A DNA stretch of 16,226 bases, taken from assembly GCA_050014815.1 (NCBI GenBank), contig JBEKCP010000056.1, positions 1-16,226 on the forward strand, in the 5' to 3' direction. The notes under the pieces are model-generated. The model did no database searches and was not told the origin of the DNA. It saw nothing but the letters and a program-made list of their open reading frames with translations. A program made the position numbers and the translations under genes. How positions within the stretch are numbered: the first letter of the stretch is position 1; the number at the start of each line of letters is the position of its first letter. This stretch comes from JBEKCP01 sp050014815 (GTDB lineage: Bacteria > Planctomycetota > Planctomycetia > Pirellulales > Thermoguttaceae). Positions 7,113-15,649 of the stretch are shown here, piece after piece.

Positions 7113-9527
7113 CTACTTCATGCTCTCTATCACGACGTCGGCCGCTTCGAGCCCCTCGGACTCGGCTCGCAACATGGCTTTTCCGGGGGTTCGCGTCGCC
7201 TTGACGACGACCAGCCCCAGGCCGTGGAACACCTTGTGCCGGTCGGCCTTGAACGGTTCGTGATTGGTCGGGTCGCCGTTGTCGACGCCCGCGATCGAGG
7301 CCCCGCCGTCGAGCTTGAACCGGACCAGGTGATCGGCCGACGGGCACACCCGTCCCTCCTTGTCGACCACTTGCACCTCGACGAACGAGAGGTCGTCGCC
7401 ATCGGCCGCGATTTTGGCCCGGTCCGGCTTCAGGACGAGCTTCACGGCGGGGCCTGCGGTCGCGACCTCATCGCGCTGGACGACCGCGCCGCCGCGCCGG
7501 CCGACCGCCCGGAGCGTGCCGGGCTGGTACGGCACCGGCCACTCGACGTGCAGCGATGTCTGGCGATCGAGCTTCTTCTCGCCGAGCGACTTGTCGTTGA
7601 GGAACAGCTCGACCGAATCGCAATTCGTAATGCACCAGACGGGGATCGGCCGGCCCTCGAAGCCGGGCCAGTTCCAGTGCGGCAGCAGGTGGACGACCGG
7701 CTCCGTCCGCCAGACGCTCTGGTAGAGGTAATAGCGGTCCTTCGGGAACCCGGCCAGATCGACGATGCCGAAGTACGAGCTCCGCGACGGCCAGCCGTAG
7801 GGCGTCGGCTCGCCGATGTAGTCGAACCCGGTCCATACGAACTCGCCGGCGACCCACGGCGACGCGATCAAGGCCAGCAGGTCCTTTTCGGCCGTGTAAC
7901 CCCAGCCCGGGGCGAACAGGTCGTAGGAGGTCACTTGGAAGTCGAACTTCTTGCGGACCTCCACCGCGCCCTGCTTGTCGAGCTGCAGGCCGTACTCGCC
8001 GCGCGTGCTCAAGGCCGACGAGGTCTCGGAGGCGACCAGCACGTACTTGTCCTTGAAGCCCTTGTACGAGCCGATGCCGTAGTTGATGCCGAAGACGTCC
8101 AGCGCCTCGGCGAAGCCCGTGCGGTCGGCCTTGCCCGGGTTGTTGCACGCGGAGGTCGTCGGCCGGGTCGGGTCCTCGCGGCGGCAGAAGTCGGCCAGCC
8201 GCTTCGCCATCCGGCCGCCGTCGGCGGCGCCTTGCTCGTTGATCTCGTTGCCGATGCTCCAGAGGACCACGCACGGATGGTTGCGGTCGCGGTCGAGCAT
8301 ACTGACGATGTCCCGCTCGCTCCACTCGTCGAAGAACCGGCCGTAGCCGTTGGGCGTCTTGCCCGCCTTCCATTCGTCGAACGCCTCGTCCATCACGACG
8401 AAACCCATCCGGTCGCACAGGTCCAGGAGCTCCGGGGCGGGCGGATTGTGGCTCGTGCGGATGGCGTTGCACCCCATGCCCTTGAGGATCTCCAACTGCC
8501 GCTGGATCGCCCGGCGATTCACCGCCGCACCGAGGCACCCCAAGTCATGGTGGTTGCACACGCCGTTCAACGGGACGTGCTTGCCGTTGAGGAAGAAGCC
8601 CTTGTCCTTGGTGAACTCGAAGCTGCGAATGCCGAAGGGCGTGCAATACGTGTCGACCACGTTGCCGTCGACGATCACCTCCGAGACGACCGTGTAGAGG
8701 TACGGGTCGGCCAGGGACCAGCAGCGCGGTGAAGGCACCGAGAGCGAGCGATCGAAGACGTGCTCACCCGCGCGCAATCGGTCCTCGTGCATCGCGATCT
8801 CGACTTCCCCCGTGCTCGCCACCTGTTGGTCGCCCGAGAGAATGCGCGTTCGCAGTTCGATCGCCTCCAGCGCCCGGTTGGATTGGTTAGCCACGCGCGT
8901 CCGCACCCGCACCGTGGCCGCATCCTTCGAGATTTCGGGCGTGGTGACGTAGGTGCCCCAGTGCGCCACGTGGACCGGCGAGGTCACGACCAGCCGCACG
9001 TGCCGGAAGATCCCCGCGCCCGAGTACCAGCGGCTGCACGGCTGCTTGACGCAAAGCCGCACGGCCAGCGTGTTCGGGCCGCCGGCCGCGAGGTGCGGCG
9101 TCAGGTCGTAGGCGAAGCCGGTGTAGCCGTACGGATGCCGGCCGAGGTGCTCGCCGTTGAGCCAGACGTCGCTGTCCATGTAGGCCCCGTCGAACTCGAT
9201 CGTCACGCGGCGATCCTTCCACTCGGCCGCGGCGGCGAACGTCTTGCGGTACCAGCCGATGCCGCCGTTGAGATAGCCGCCGCCGTTTCCGGACGGCGAT
9301 TGCCGGTCGAACGGTCCTTCGATGCTCCAATCGTGCGGCACGTCGAGCTTGCGCCACGACGAGTCGTCCAGCGCGGGCGCCTGGCCGTTATCGACCTCGC
9401 CGAGATGGAACCGCCAATCCTGATCCAGGGGAATGACTTGGCGCGGGGCCTCGGCCGCCGGGGCGGCCGCCGCGGCCAACAGCACAAAACAGCATACCAG
9501 GCCGATCCTTGCAGACTTAGACTTCAT
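7113..9527 (-). CDS. Secreted glycoside hydrolase family 2 enzyme, beta-galactosidase type
   Basis: The product has 804 residues. The start at 9527 is supported by a signal peptide (MKSKSARIGLVCCFVLLAAA, then an Ala-rich cleavage region) and by AAAGG 7 nt upstream. A longer reading from 9602 adds a poorly supported leader. Domains in order are a GH2 sugar-binding jelly roll (about 30-185, with WYRKTF and FDGAYMDSDVWLNGEHLG), an Ig-like domain (about 190-300), a TIM barrel (about 303-600), a DUF4982-like domain (about 603-690) and a C-terminal GH2 domain 5-like Ig fold (about 695-800). SIGNE places the acid/base at E428, and ASETSS places the nucleophile at E501. RTSHNPP (357-363) is also typical. 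The expected activity is release of terminal beta-linked galactose or a related sugar from exported glycans. Beta-glucuronidase or another GH2 specificity cannot be excluded. The GH78 gene lies 105 nt upstream. Confidence 0.92.
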   Translation of the reverse strand: MKSKSARIGLVCCFVLLAAAAAPAAEAPRQVIPLDQDWRFHLGEVDNGQAPALDDSSWRKLDVPHDWSIEGPFDRQSPSGNGGGYLNGGIGWYRKTFAAAAEWKDRRVTIEFDGAYMDSDVWLNGEHLGRHPYGYTGFAYDLTPHLAAGGPNTLAVRLCVKQPCSRWYSGAGIFRHVRLVVTSPVHVAHWGTYVTTPEISKDAATVRVRTRVANQSNRALEAIELRTRILSGDQQVASTGEVEIAMHEDRLRAGEHVFDRSLSVPSPRCWSLADPYLYTVVSEVIVDGNVVDTYCTPFGIRSFEFTKDKGFFLNGKHVPLNGVCNHHDLGCLGAAVNRRAIQRQLEILKGMGCNAIRTSHNPPAPELLDLCDRMGFVVMDEAFDEWKAGKTPNGYGRFFDEWSERDIVSMLDRDRNHPCVVLWSIGNEINEQGAADGGRMAKRLADFCRREDPTRPTTSACNNPGKADRTGFAEALDVFGINYGIGSYKGFKDKYVLVASETSSALSTRGEYGLQLDKQGAVEVRKKFDFQVTSYDLFAPGWGYTAEKDLLALIASPWVAGEFVWTGFDYIGEPTPYGWPSRSSYFGIVDLAGFPKDRYYLYQSVWRTEPVVHLLPHWNWPGFEGRPIPVWCITNCDSVELFLNDKSLGEKKLDRQTSLHVEWPVPYQPGTLRAVGRRGGAVVQRDEVATAGPAVKLVLKPDRAKIAADGDDLSFVEVQVVDKEGRVCPSADHLVRFKLDGGASIAGVDNGDPTNHEPFKADRHKVFHGLGLVVVKATRTPGKAMLRAESEGLEAADVVIESMK

Positions 9528-9563
9528 TGGAGAACCTTTCTGATCGCGGGAGTAGAGCATTTC

Positions 9564-9593
9564 AGCATATTGTACGGCACGCCGAGAGGTCAA
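9564..9593 (-). promoter_or_regulatory. Candidate sigma70 promoter of the GH2 gene
   Basis: On the minus strand, TTGACC (9588-9593, five of six matches) and TATGCT (9564-9569) are 18 bp apart in the 105-nt gap between the GH78 stop codon and the GH2 start codon. The alternative TACAAT lies only 13 bp from the -35 box. The gene may therefore be transcribed both from here and by read-through from GH78. Confidence 0.35.
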
Positions 9594-9632
9594 GCCATCC
9601 ATCCCTTAACCAAGGACAGTCGCGCGGCGCCA

Positions 9633-12272
9633 TCATGGACGCAGATCCACCGCGCTGGTCCCGCCGGAAAGTTGTTGCTCCTTGCCCTGCCAGACGAAGA
9701 CGCCGGTGATGCCCGGCGGCAACTCGACGCTGCCGCGGCAACGATTGCCGTCGAATACAAGATCGAGCTTGATGAAGCCGTCCGGGTGAGGGGTGCTGCT
9801 GACGATCTTCGGCAGCCCGCCGGGCAGCGGCACAATACGGACGGTGCGGAAGCCGGGCGAGGCCGGGCGGACCCCGGCGACGCTCGCGTGCAGGTGGAAG
9901 AGAGGATGGCTGCCCCAGGCGTGGCAATCGGATCGCGTATGGCCGGGCATTTCCACCGGCGTCTTGAGCCCCTGCTTGACGAGGTCCTTCCAGAAGCTCA
10001 TCCGCCCGACGATCAGGTCGCCGCGCCCGAATTTCCGCCAGGTCTCCAGCAGATAGAAGCTGAAGTAGATCGTCGTGCGCTTGAGGTCGCGGGCGGCCAG
10101 CAGTTGCTCGAAGCACCGTTTGGCCTGGTCGCCGGTCAGGGTGTCCGTCAGGAGCGCGAGGCACTGGCCGTGCTCGCTGAACTCGGTGTGCGCGAGGTTG
10201 TCGGCGACGAGGCCGCGGGCTTCGTCCCAGAATTTCGCCTTCACGGCCTCCGCCGTGCGGGCCGCCTTGGCGCGGAGTCGCCGGGCCAAGAGCGGCTCGC
10301 CGAGCCCGTCCTCGACTTCGGCCGATTTCTGGAGGGCCGCAACGTAAAGCAGATTGTTCAGCGACGAGATCCCGCCGACGGCGTCGGGCGCGTTGCCGGT
10401 CTTCCACCCCGGCACCCAGTCCATGAACGGCCAGCCCGGCAGGTCCTCCAGCAGGCCGTCGCCGTTGCGATAGGGCTCGAAGTGCTCCAGCATCGAGCGC
10501 AGGCCGACGGCGCGGGCCCGGACGAACGCGGGGTCGTTGTGCCACATCGCGTAGTCGGCGAGCATTAGCGCCCAGATCATCGAGAAGGTCGGCGAGTGCT
10601 GCGGCAGATAGGCGGGGAATCGCTCGTTGACGAAGCCCCAGTTGCGGCGCGAGAAGTCGAACAGCTCGATGGCGCGTTTGACCAGCCGGTCGTCGCGGGC
10701 CATCACATTGGTGGTGAGCAGTTCGAGGCGGGTGTCGCCGTCGTACATGAGCTGCTCGTAGAAGGGGCAGTCCATATAGGTCTCGTGCGCGCACATCTGG
10801 ATGCCGCGGACCGCAAGCTGGACGACGCCGTCAAGCTCGGGGTCGCCGCCGTCGAAACGGCCTTCGTTTTCGTAGGGATAGCGGGTTTCGTCGAGCGCGA
10901 GGCGGTGCAGCACGAGCGGCTCGGCGGCCGTCTTCACGGCCAGCAGGCACCAGCGGCCCGCGCGCCACCAGAGCGTGGAAAACTTCTTGTGCCCGCCGCC
11001 CTGGGGCAGGAAAGTATCGGTCATGCCGCGGAAGGTCTTTCCGATGAAGTCGCCGCGGTGGCCCTTCGCCTGGGAGCTGGGCAGGTAGAGGGCCTCGGCC
11101 CAGCTCCAGGCGAGTTTCGCGCCCGCCCCGCCGGAGACTTCGCACAGCGGATAGGCGCAGAAGTAGTTTTCGAGGTCCCACAAGAGGAACAACTCGGTGT
11201 CGGGCGGCACGACGACCTCGCCCCGGCCCGCCACAAGCGCCTGCCACTTGGGCAGATCGGGATGCCGCGCCTGCTCGGCGCGGACGACGTCGTCCTTGCC
11301 CAGCGCGCCGCCGCCGAGCGCGGCGGCGCGGCCGGCTTGGATTTCGCGGTCGAGCTGGTCGGGCAGCGTGGTGGGGAACAGCTTCCAGCCGGCCGCGCTC
11401 TCGCCGCAGGGGTTCTTCCGGATCGGCGCGCGGACGACCTGCGCCGGGACGTAGTCGCCCTCCTTCCATTGCGGCCCGCAGCCCCGCGCGGTCAGTTGCC
11501 CATCGACGTAGAAGATGCCGGGCGTGAACTCGAAGCCGTCGAGCCGGGCGACTTCCCACGGGGCCTTGCCGGTGGTGAGCTGCGCGTCGTAGGGGTCGTC
11601 GGCCTTCAGCACGAAACCGCCCCGCCACGAGAGCTGCGCGATCGGCGCGTGGGGGCCGACGCTCCACGCCAGGGCCTCGACGCGGCGCCGGCCCGGCGGG
11701 AGTCGGATCTCGTAGGTCGCATAGGACCAGTGCTCGACATCGGAGCGGTCCGGCCCGCGCGCGATGCGCCGCCCGTCGAGGAACAGCTCGAATCGCTCGT
11801 CGGCGCTGACGTGCATCCGCAGCGGCGCGGCGGCCGCCTCGAAATCCTTGCGGAATCGCAGCAGCACCGGCTCGCGCCAGCCGGTGGAGAAGAAATCGCC
11901 GCGGGCCGCCTTGGGCAGATTCGCGAATTCGGGATGCCAGATCCATGCGGCCTCGTCGATCGGCTGCACCGGGGTGATGCCCGTGTTGCCCATGTGCAGG
12001 CGCGGCGGCAGGAAGACTTTCTTGACGGCCGGCACGGCCGTGTCGGCGGCGAAGGCCGAAAGCGGCATCACGGCGATGAGAAGCGCAAGGCGAACCGGGC
12101 TTTTGCAAGTCGGTCCCCTCTCCCTCCGGGAGAGGGGCAGGGGGTGAGGGCATAGCATGCCTAGATAAGGAGGGGAAAGTGTTTTTCCGCCAATCGCCCT
12201 CACCCTAGCCCTCTCCCGGAGGGAGAGGGGACCTTGACTCGGCATCTTGCAAAAGTCCACGCGAAGTTTCAT
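9633..12272 (-). CDS. Exported glycoside hydrolase family 78 protein (alpha-L-rhamnosidase type) with repeat-derived N-terminal insert
   Basis: The product has 879 residues. The ATG at 12272 has AGGAAGG 10 nt upstream and starts 7 nt after the stop codon of the preceding gene, so translation is probably coupled. The hydrophobic export core (VRLALLIAVMPLSAFAA) lies only at residues 60-76. Between C8 and C56 sits a 48-residue stretch encoded by the palindromic element at 12112-12233. Residues about 105-460 are beta-sandwich accessory domains, and about 470-790 form an alpha/alpha barrel. The motif DCPFYEQL..YDGDTR (501-515) matches the GH78 active-site region, with E506 as probable general acid. 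E774 and the SDCHAWGSHP segment (781-790) lie where the family has its general base and a conserved His/Trp loop. A C-terminal beta-sandwich follows. The expected activity is hydrolysis of terminal alpha-L-rhamnose. Distant GH78 relatives vary, so the substrate is uncertain. Confidence 0.88.
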   Translation of the reverse strand: MKLRVDFCKMPSQGPLSLRERARVRAIGGKTLSPPYLGMLCPHPLPLSRRERGPTCKSPVRLALLIAVMPLSAFAADTAVPAVKKVFLPPRLHMGNTGITPVQPIDEAAWIWHPEFANLPKAARGDFFSTGWREPVLLRFRKDFEAAAAPLRMHVSADERFELFLDGRRIARGPDRSDVEHWSYATYEIRLPPGRRRVEALAWSVGPHAPIAQLSWRGGFVLKADDPYDAQLTTGKAPWEVARLDGFEFTPGIFYVDGQLTARGCGPQWKEGDYVPAQVVRAPIRKNPCGESAAGWKLFPTTLPDQLDREIQAGRAAALGGGALGKDDVVRAEQARHPDLPKWQALVAGRGEVVVPPDTELFLLWDLENYFCAYPLCEVSGGAGAKLAWSWAEALYLPSSQAKGHRGDFIGKTFRGMTDTFLPQGGGHKKFSTLWWRAGRWCLLAVKTAAEPLVLHRLALDETRYPYENEGRFDGGDPELDGVVQLAVRGIQMCAHETYMDCPFYEQLMYDGDTRLELLTTNVMARDDRLVKRAIELFDFSRRNWGFVNERFPAYLPQHSPTFSMIWALMLADYAMWHNDPAFVRARAVGLRSMLEHFEPYRNGDGLLEDLPGWPFMDWVPGWKTGNAPDAVGGISSLNNLLYVAALQKSAEVEDGLGEPLLARRLRAKAARTAEAVKAKFWDEARGLVADNLAHTEFSEHGQCLALLTDTLTGDQAKRCFEQLLAARDLKRTTIYFSFYLLETWRKFGRGDLIVGRMSFWKDLVKQGLKTPVEMPGHTRSDCHAWGSHPLFHLHASVAGVRPASPGFRTVRIVPLPGGLPKIVSSTPHPDGFIKLDLVFDGNRCRGSVELPPGITGVFVWQGKEQQLSGGTSAVDLRP
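12112..12233. repeat. MITE/REP-like palindromic element, copy 1 (inside the GH78 5' coding region)
   Basis: The element is bounded by GGTCCCCTCTCCCTCCGGGA and its complement at the other end. Each arm is itself a hairpin (CTCCCTCCGGGAG type) followed by a GGTGAGGGC/GCCCTCACC inner repeat. A further outer 10-bp inverted pair, CTTTTGCAAG (12100-12109) and CTTGCAAAAG (12246-12255), extends it to about 156 bp. The core shares its arms, in the same orientation, with the copy at 15650-15790. No transposase or RAYT gene is in the window, so it would depend on an enzyme encoded elsewhere. Similar palindromes recur in many bacterial genomes as far as I recall. Confidence 0.88.
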
Positions 12273-12279
12273 GCGGGTT

Positions 12280-15200
12280 CTACCTTCCTGCGGGAGGACG
12301 GTCCCAGCGGGCCTCGGTCTTCGTGCCGGACAACTCCTCCGCCGCGCGGTACACCCGCGCCGCGTAACCGGGCCAGTCGAGATTGAGTTCCATTTGCGAC
12401 AGATAGGCGCCGCCGATTGCCATCCGGCGGTGCAGGTCGTCGAGCACGGCGCGAAGGGGCTTCTGCTCTTCTGCCGGCAGCCTGGCGAGCGCATCGAGGA
12501 TCGTCAGCCGCGCCTCGAAGTCCTGGACCGCCTCGCGCATCATCTGCAGCCGAACGGTCGGCACCGGTCCGTCCGGCCCGCGCCCGGCAACGCGTATGGG
12601 ATAGACGCCCCAGATAAGGGCGCGGTATCGCACGTTCTCCGGCCAGAAGTCCAGTCCCAGCCGCGCCAGGCGTCCGCTCAGCATCGGCAGCGTCCGGAAC
12701 GACATCGGCGGCGATTGATCGTAGAATTCGGCGCGTTGCAGGGGCATGTCGAGGTAATCGAGATGCTTCAGCCACAGGCTTTCATCTCCGCCGGGATACT
12801 CCTTCAGCCCCACTTCAAAATTGCCGGCCGCAATCATCTTGCCGGCCGCCGACGTGCTCGGATCGCCGACGAAATGCGAGTAGATGTCCCATCGCGCGTA
12901 CGGGGCCCATTGCCGCAGCAATTCGCCGGTCTTCGGGGAGGGGCGATAGTCGCCGGGACAGCCCAGCAAGATCACCCGATCCGGCCATCCCCGTTTCTTC
13001 ACGATCGCATGGACGCCGTCGAGCATCGGTTTCCAGAAGGCCTCCGCGCCTTCGTCCAGAACGGTGGGCACGGCGACGTTCGCCGTCGCCCCGGTCTGCG
13101 GATCCCACTCGGTCGCCTCCAACGGCCTCGCGGGCGTCCAGGTGCGCAGCGGCATCGGCCCTCGATTCGGAGGTTCCGCCGCTCGTTTGACGGTCTCCCA
13201 GCTCCAGACGTACAGACTGATCGCCTTGGGCGGCGCGCAATACTTCAGGTACAGGTCCAGGTACTTCTCGAAGAGACGGAAATCCGGTTGCAGTCCTTTC
13301 TCGGTTTTCACCCACCGGATCAGTCCGGTCTTATGTCCCATGTGGGTCCCGATGATGACCGGCACATACATGATGTCGTTGCCCAACTGCCCCGCCATCT
13401 CCAGCGACCTGGCCATCAGCTTGAAATGCTCCTCCGACCACGGCCGCACCTGGTAAGCGTCCGCCACGGCGTCGGGCGAGTGCATGACTCCCATCAGCGA
13501 GCGGAGGTCCTTCGCGTCCGGCACGGTGAAGCCCGTCAGGAAGACCTGCACCGGCACCCGGAACGTCTTGCCATTGGCTTCCAGCGACAGTAGAGACGTG
13601 TACCAGCCTGGGGGCTGGTTCTTCGGCGCCTGGACCTCCAACCACACGGGAATTGTTTTCGCCCCTTCAGCGGGCTTCTCCAACAGGTCGTCGCACCAAT
13701 GGAGGCCCGACCCTTGCGCGGCGAATCGCAGCCGCGCGCTGCCGGCCGGCAAGACCGCTCCGCCCGGCCCCTTGAAATCGGCCACGCTCGCGCCTACCCC
13801 GCGCAATCCGTCGGGATCCGAGAGGACCGCCTGTCCATGGCCGACGCCGTTGCGCGGCAAGAGGATCCTTAACGGCACGACCGGATCGAACGGATTGCCC
13901 ATCGCGATCCCGGTGACGGGCCTGCCGCGCGGGTTGTAAACTTCCCTGGACTGGTCGGACCAACCGCCGGGAATCCGGAACCTCGGGAAGGGGTTCTCCG
14001 TGACCTGCTCGACCGCCTCGGCACTCCAGACGCGCGTGCCCTTGAGCGCCTCGGCCAGCGCGACCAGTCCCGCTCCACCGCTGCCGGTCACCTTCACTTC
14101 TCGAATCCCGAGATGACTCCAACCGCGCTGAGGCAAGGGGCCGGACACCGCCGCGCGATGCAGTTCCAACGCCAGGACATTGGCCCCGCTCACAAGCACC
14201 CGTGCCGGCACGGAGACCGTCATCGTGCGGACCCGCGCCTGGTAGCGCGACAACCACCTTGCCTCCGGCGGGGCGCCGAGGCCCAGCCCCGGCAAGGGCG
14301 TCACCCCGTCCTCCGCCGTGTATGCGTCGATCGAATAGTTGGCGGCGGGCGTGTGCGGGTCGAGTTTGCCCTCCGGCAGGTGACTTCGCCCCACTTCCAC
14401 TCCGTTCACGTAAACGACCGCGCCGCCCAGGTATTCCACCGTCACCTTCACATCGGCCGCCCGCGCCGGGTCCGACACGCCAAACCGCGTCCGCAGGCAG
14501 AGCAACGCGGGATCTCCCGCTTCAACCATCACGCCGTAGCCGCCGATCAGCTCGAACAAGTCGTCCATGTAGCGGCCCCAGAGGCTGTCGTCGTAATCGC
14601 GCGAGTTCCAGTCCGCGGGAGGAAGCCCGGACAACTCCGGGGCGCCGGAACCGTTGTGCTCCGCCTTGCCGGCGGCGGCGATCGAGTTGTCACGGCCCTT
14701 GGTGATCCGCGGCCCCGTCACCAACCACACCCGCCACGGGGTCTGCGGGGAGAGGACGGGGGCGGTCCATGCCCGCATCTGCGCCTGCGTCGCCGGCCTG
14801 ACGGAAACCTGTCCCCGGCGCTGCTTCTCGATGCCGAACACGGCCGAGTAACTGCCGGCATTGTCCCCGCCGTCCAGCGCGGCCTTCAGCTTGATCAGGC
14901 CGTCGGCGGACTGCCTGTGCGCGGGCACCACCGCAGCCAGGAACTTGCTCGACTGGAACGGCACGATGGTGATGCCGACCTCCCCATCCAGCTTCGTTCC
15001 GTCGAAGGCCAGTTTGGAAGCGTCCACCGGATGGCGGCCGCGGTTGTAGCCGGCAGCGATGGCGGGCAGGGCCGTCAGCGTCTTGGCCTGGCGGTCCACG
15101 TTGAACATCAGCTCCAGTGCCGTGTTCGGTCCGAATGCCTGCTGAAGCCAGATCCCCCACTGTTTGCCGGCCGCGTCCCTCGGCCCCTCGATGGTCACGC

Positions 15201-15597
15201 TCCCTTCGACCTTCCGGGGCGGGTCGGGACAACCGTAGGCGGCCAGATAGGTTCCACCCTTGTCGAGCGCCACGTCCAACGCGAGCTTCTCGGTGCCGGG
15301 ACCCACCTGGATCTGCATCGGACCGCTCAGCCGGGTCCCATCCACCTTCAGCGAGTGCTCCTTCATCCGGCACGTCGTGTAAGGTTCGCTGGCGACCTTG
15401 AGCGCGTGTTCACGGACCTGACCGTCCTCGACGCAGAGCAGGAGGACGACATCGCCGCCGCTGGAGAGGACCCGCTGGAGGGTACACTCGTAGTAACGCC
15501 GCTCGCCCGCGGAACCCGGCGACGCCGCCAACAGCATCGCCAGGCCGATAAGCCATATCGCGCCGCGGGCCCGTGTGAATCGTTCGTTTCCGGTCAT
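12280..15597 (-). CDS. Large exported GH123/DUF4091-like putative glycoside hydrolase
   Basis: The product has 1105 residues. The start at 15597 is favoured by a signal peptide (ARGAIWLIGLAMLLAASPGS) and AAAGG 10 nt upstream. The longer reading begins at a TTG inside the repeat flank. Residues about 33-270 contain two related beta-rich units, each with an LKVDGTRLSG / LAFDGTKLDG signature. Residues about 280-510 contain a galactose-binding-like jelly roll (VEYLGGAVVYVNGVEVG, 388-404). A beta-sandwich follows to about 690. Residues about 695-1040 resemble the DUF4091/GH123-type TIM barrel: RPWSEEHFKLMARSLEMAG, then SLYVWSWETV, and a late REAVQDFEARL segment like the family's REGxxDYE motif. 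E801 in WSWE is a candidate catalytic residue, by inference only. The substrate is unknown; GH123 enzymes act on beta-N-acetylgalactosaminides, but this relation is distant. It sits between a LamG-like gene and the GH78 gene and is bracketed by two palindromic elements. Confidence 0.78.
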   Translation of the reverse strand: MTGNERFTRARGAIWLIGLAMLLAASPGSAGERRYYECTLQRVLSSGGDVVLLLCVEDGQVREHALKVASEPYTTCRMKEHSLKVDGTRLSGPMQIQVGPGTEKLALDVALDKGGTYLAAYGCPDPPRKVEGSVTIEGPRDAAGKQWGIWLQQAFGPNTALELMFNVDRQAKTLTALPAIAAGYNRGRHPVDASKLAFDGTKLDGEVGITIVPFQSSKFLAAVVPAHRQSADGLIKLKAALDGGDNAGSYSAVFGIEKQRRGQVSVRPATQAQMRAWTAPVLSPQTPWRVWLVTGPRITKGRDNSIAAAGKAEHNGSGAPELSGLPPADWNSRDYDDSLWGRYMDDLFELIGGYGVMVEAGDPALLCLRTRFGVSDPARAADVKVTVEYLGGAVVYVNGVEVGRSHLPEGKLDPHTPAANYSIDAYTAEDGVTPLPGLGLGAPPEARWLSRYQARVRTMTVSVPARVLVSGANVLALELHRAAVSGPLPQRGWSHLGIREVKVTGSGGAGLVALAEALKGTRVWSAEAVEQVTENPFPRFRIPGGWSDQSREVYNPRGRPVTGIAMGNPFDPVVPLRILLPRNGVGHGQAVLSDPDGLRGVGASVADFKGPGGAVLPAGSARLRFAAQGSGLHWCDDLLEKPAEGAKTIPVWLEVQAPKNQPPGWYTSLLSLEANGKTFRVPVQVFLTGFTVPDAKDLRSLMGVMHSPDAVADAYQVRPWSEEHFKLMARSLEMAGQLGNDIMYVPVIIGTHMGHKTGLIRWVKTEKGLQPDFRLFEKYLDLYLKYCAPPKAISLYVWSWETVKRAAEPPNRGPMPLRTWTPARPLEATEWDPQTGATANVAVPTVLDEGAEAFWKPMLDGVHAIVKKRGWPDRVILLGCPGDYRPSPKTGELLRQWAPYARWDIYSHFVGDPSTSAAGKMIAAGNFEVGLKEYPGGDESLWLKHLDYLDMPLQRAEFYDQSPPMSFRTLPMLSGRLARLGLDFWPENVRYRALIWGVYPIRVAGRGPDGPVPTVRLQMMREAVQDFEARLTILDALARLPAEEQKPLRAVLDDLHRRMAIGGAYLSQMELNLDWPGYAARVYRAAEELSGTKTEARWDRPPAGR
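12283..12289 (-). promoter_or_regulatory. Ribosome binding site of the GH78 gene
   Basis: AGGAAGG on the minus strand lies 10 nt upstream of the ATG at 12272 and directly before the stop codon of the upstream gene (12280-12282). It fixes the start upstream of the palindromic element, so the repeat-encoded residues are translated as part of the GH78 precursor. It also suggests translational coupling between the two genes. Confidence 0.6.
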
Positions 15598-15649
15598 CGC
15601 GTTGTCGCCTTTGCGGATGAAACGGGAGCCTTGCAAAATGCCGGTTCAA

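Noticed and set aside
7089..8732. Plus-strand open frame of 547 codons opposite the GH2 gene
   Set aside because: It is an antisense shadow of a gene with intact catalytic motifs and shows no recognisable protein features.
9528..9602. 25-residue extension of the GH2 protein upstream of its signal peptide
   Set aside because: It overlaps the candidate promoter, has no Shine-Dalgarno support, and the signal peptide begins at the ATG at 9527.
12273..12494. Extension of the GH78 frame into the upstream gene
   Set aside because: It overlaps the 3' coding end of the DUF4091-like gene, is Arg-rich shadow sequence, and the ATG at 12272 has a good Shine-Dalgarno sequence.
15598..15636. N-terminal extension of the DUF4091-like protein from a TTG within the repeat flank
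   Set aside because: The start codon would be part of the palindromic element's flank, and the ATG at 15597 has both a Shine-Dalgarno sequence and a signal peptide directly after it.
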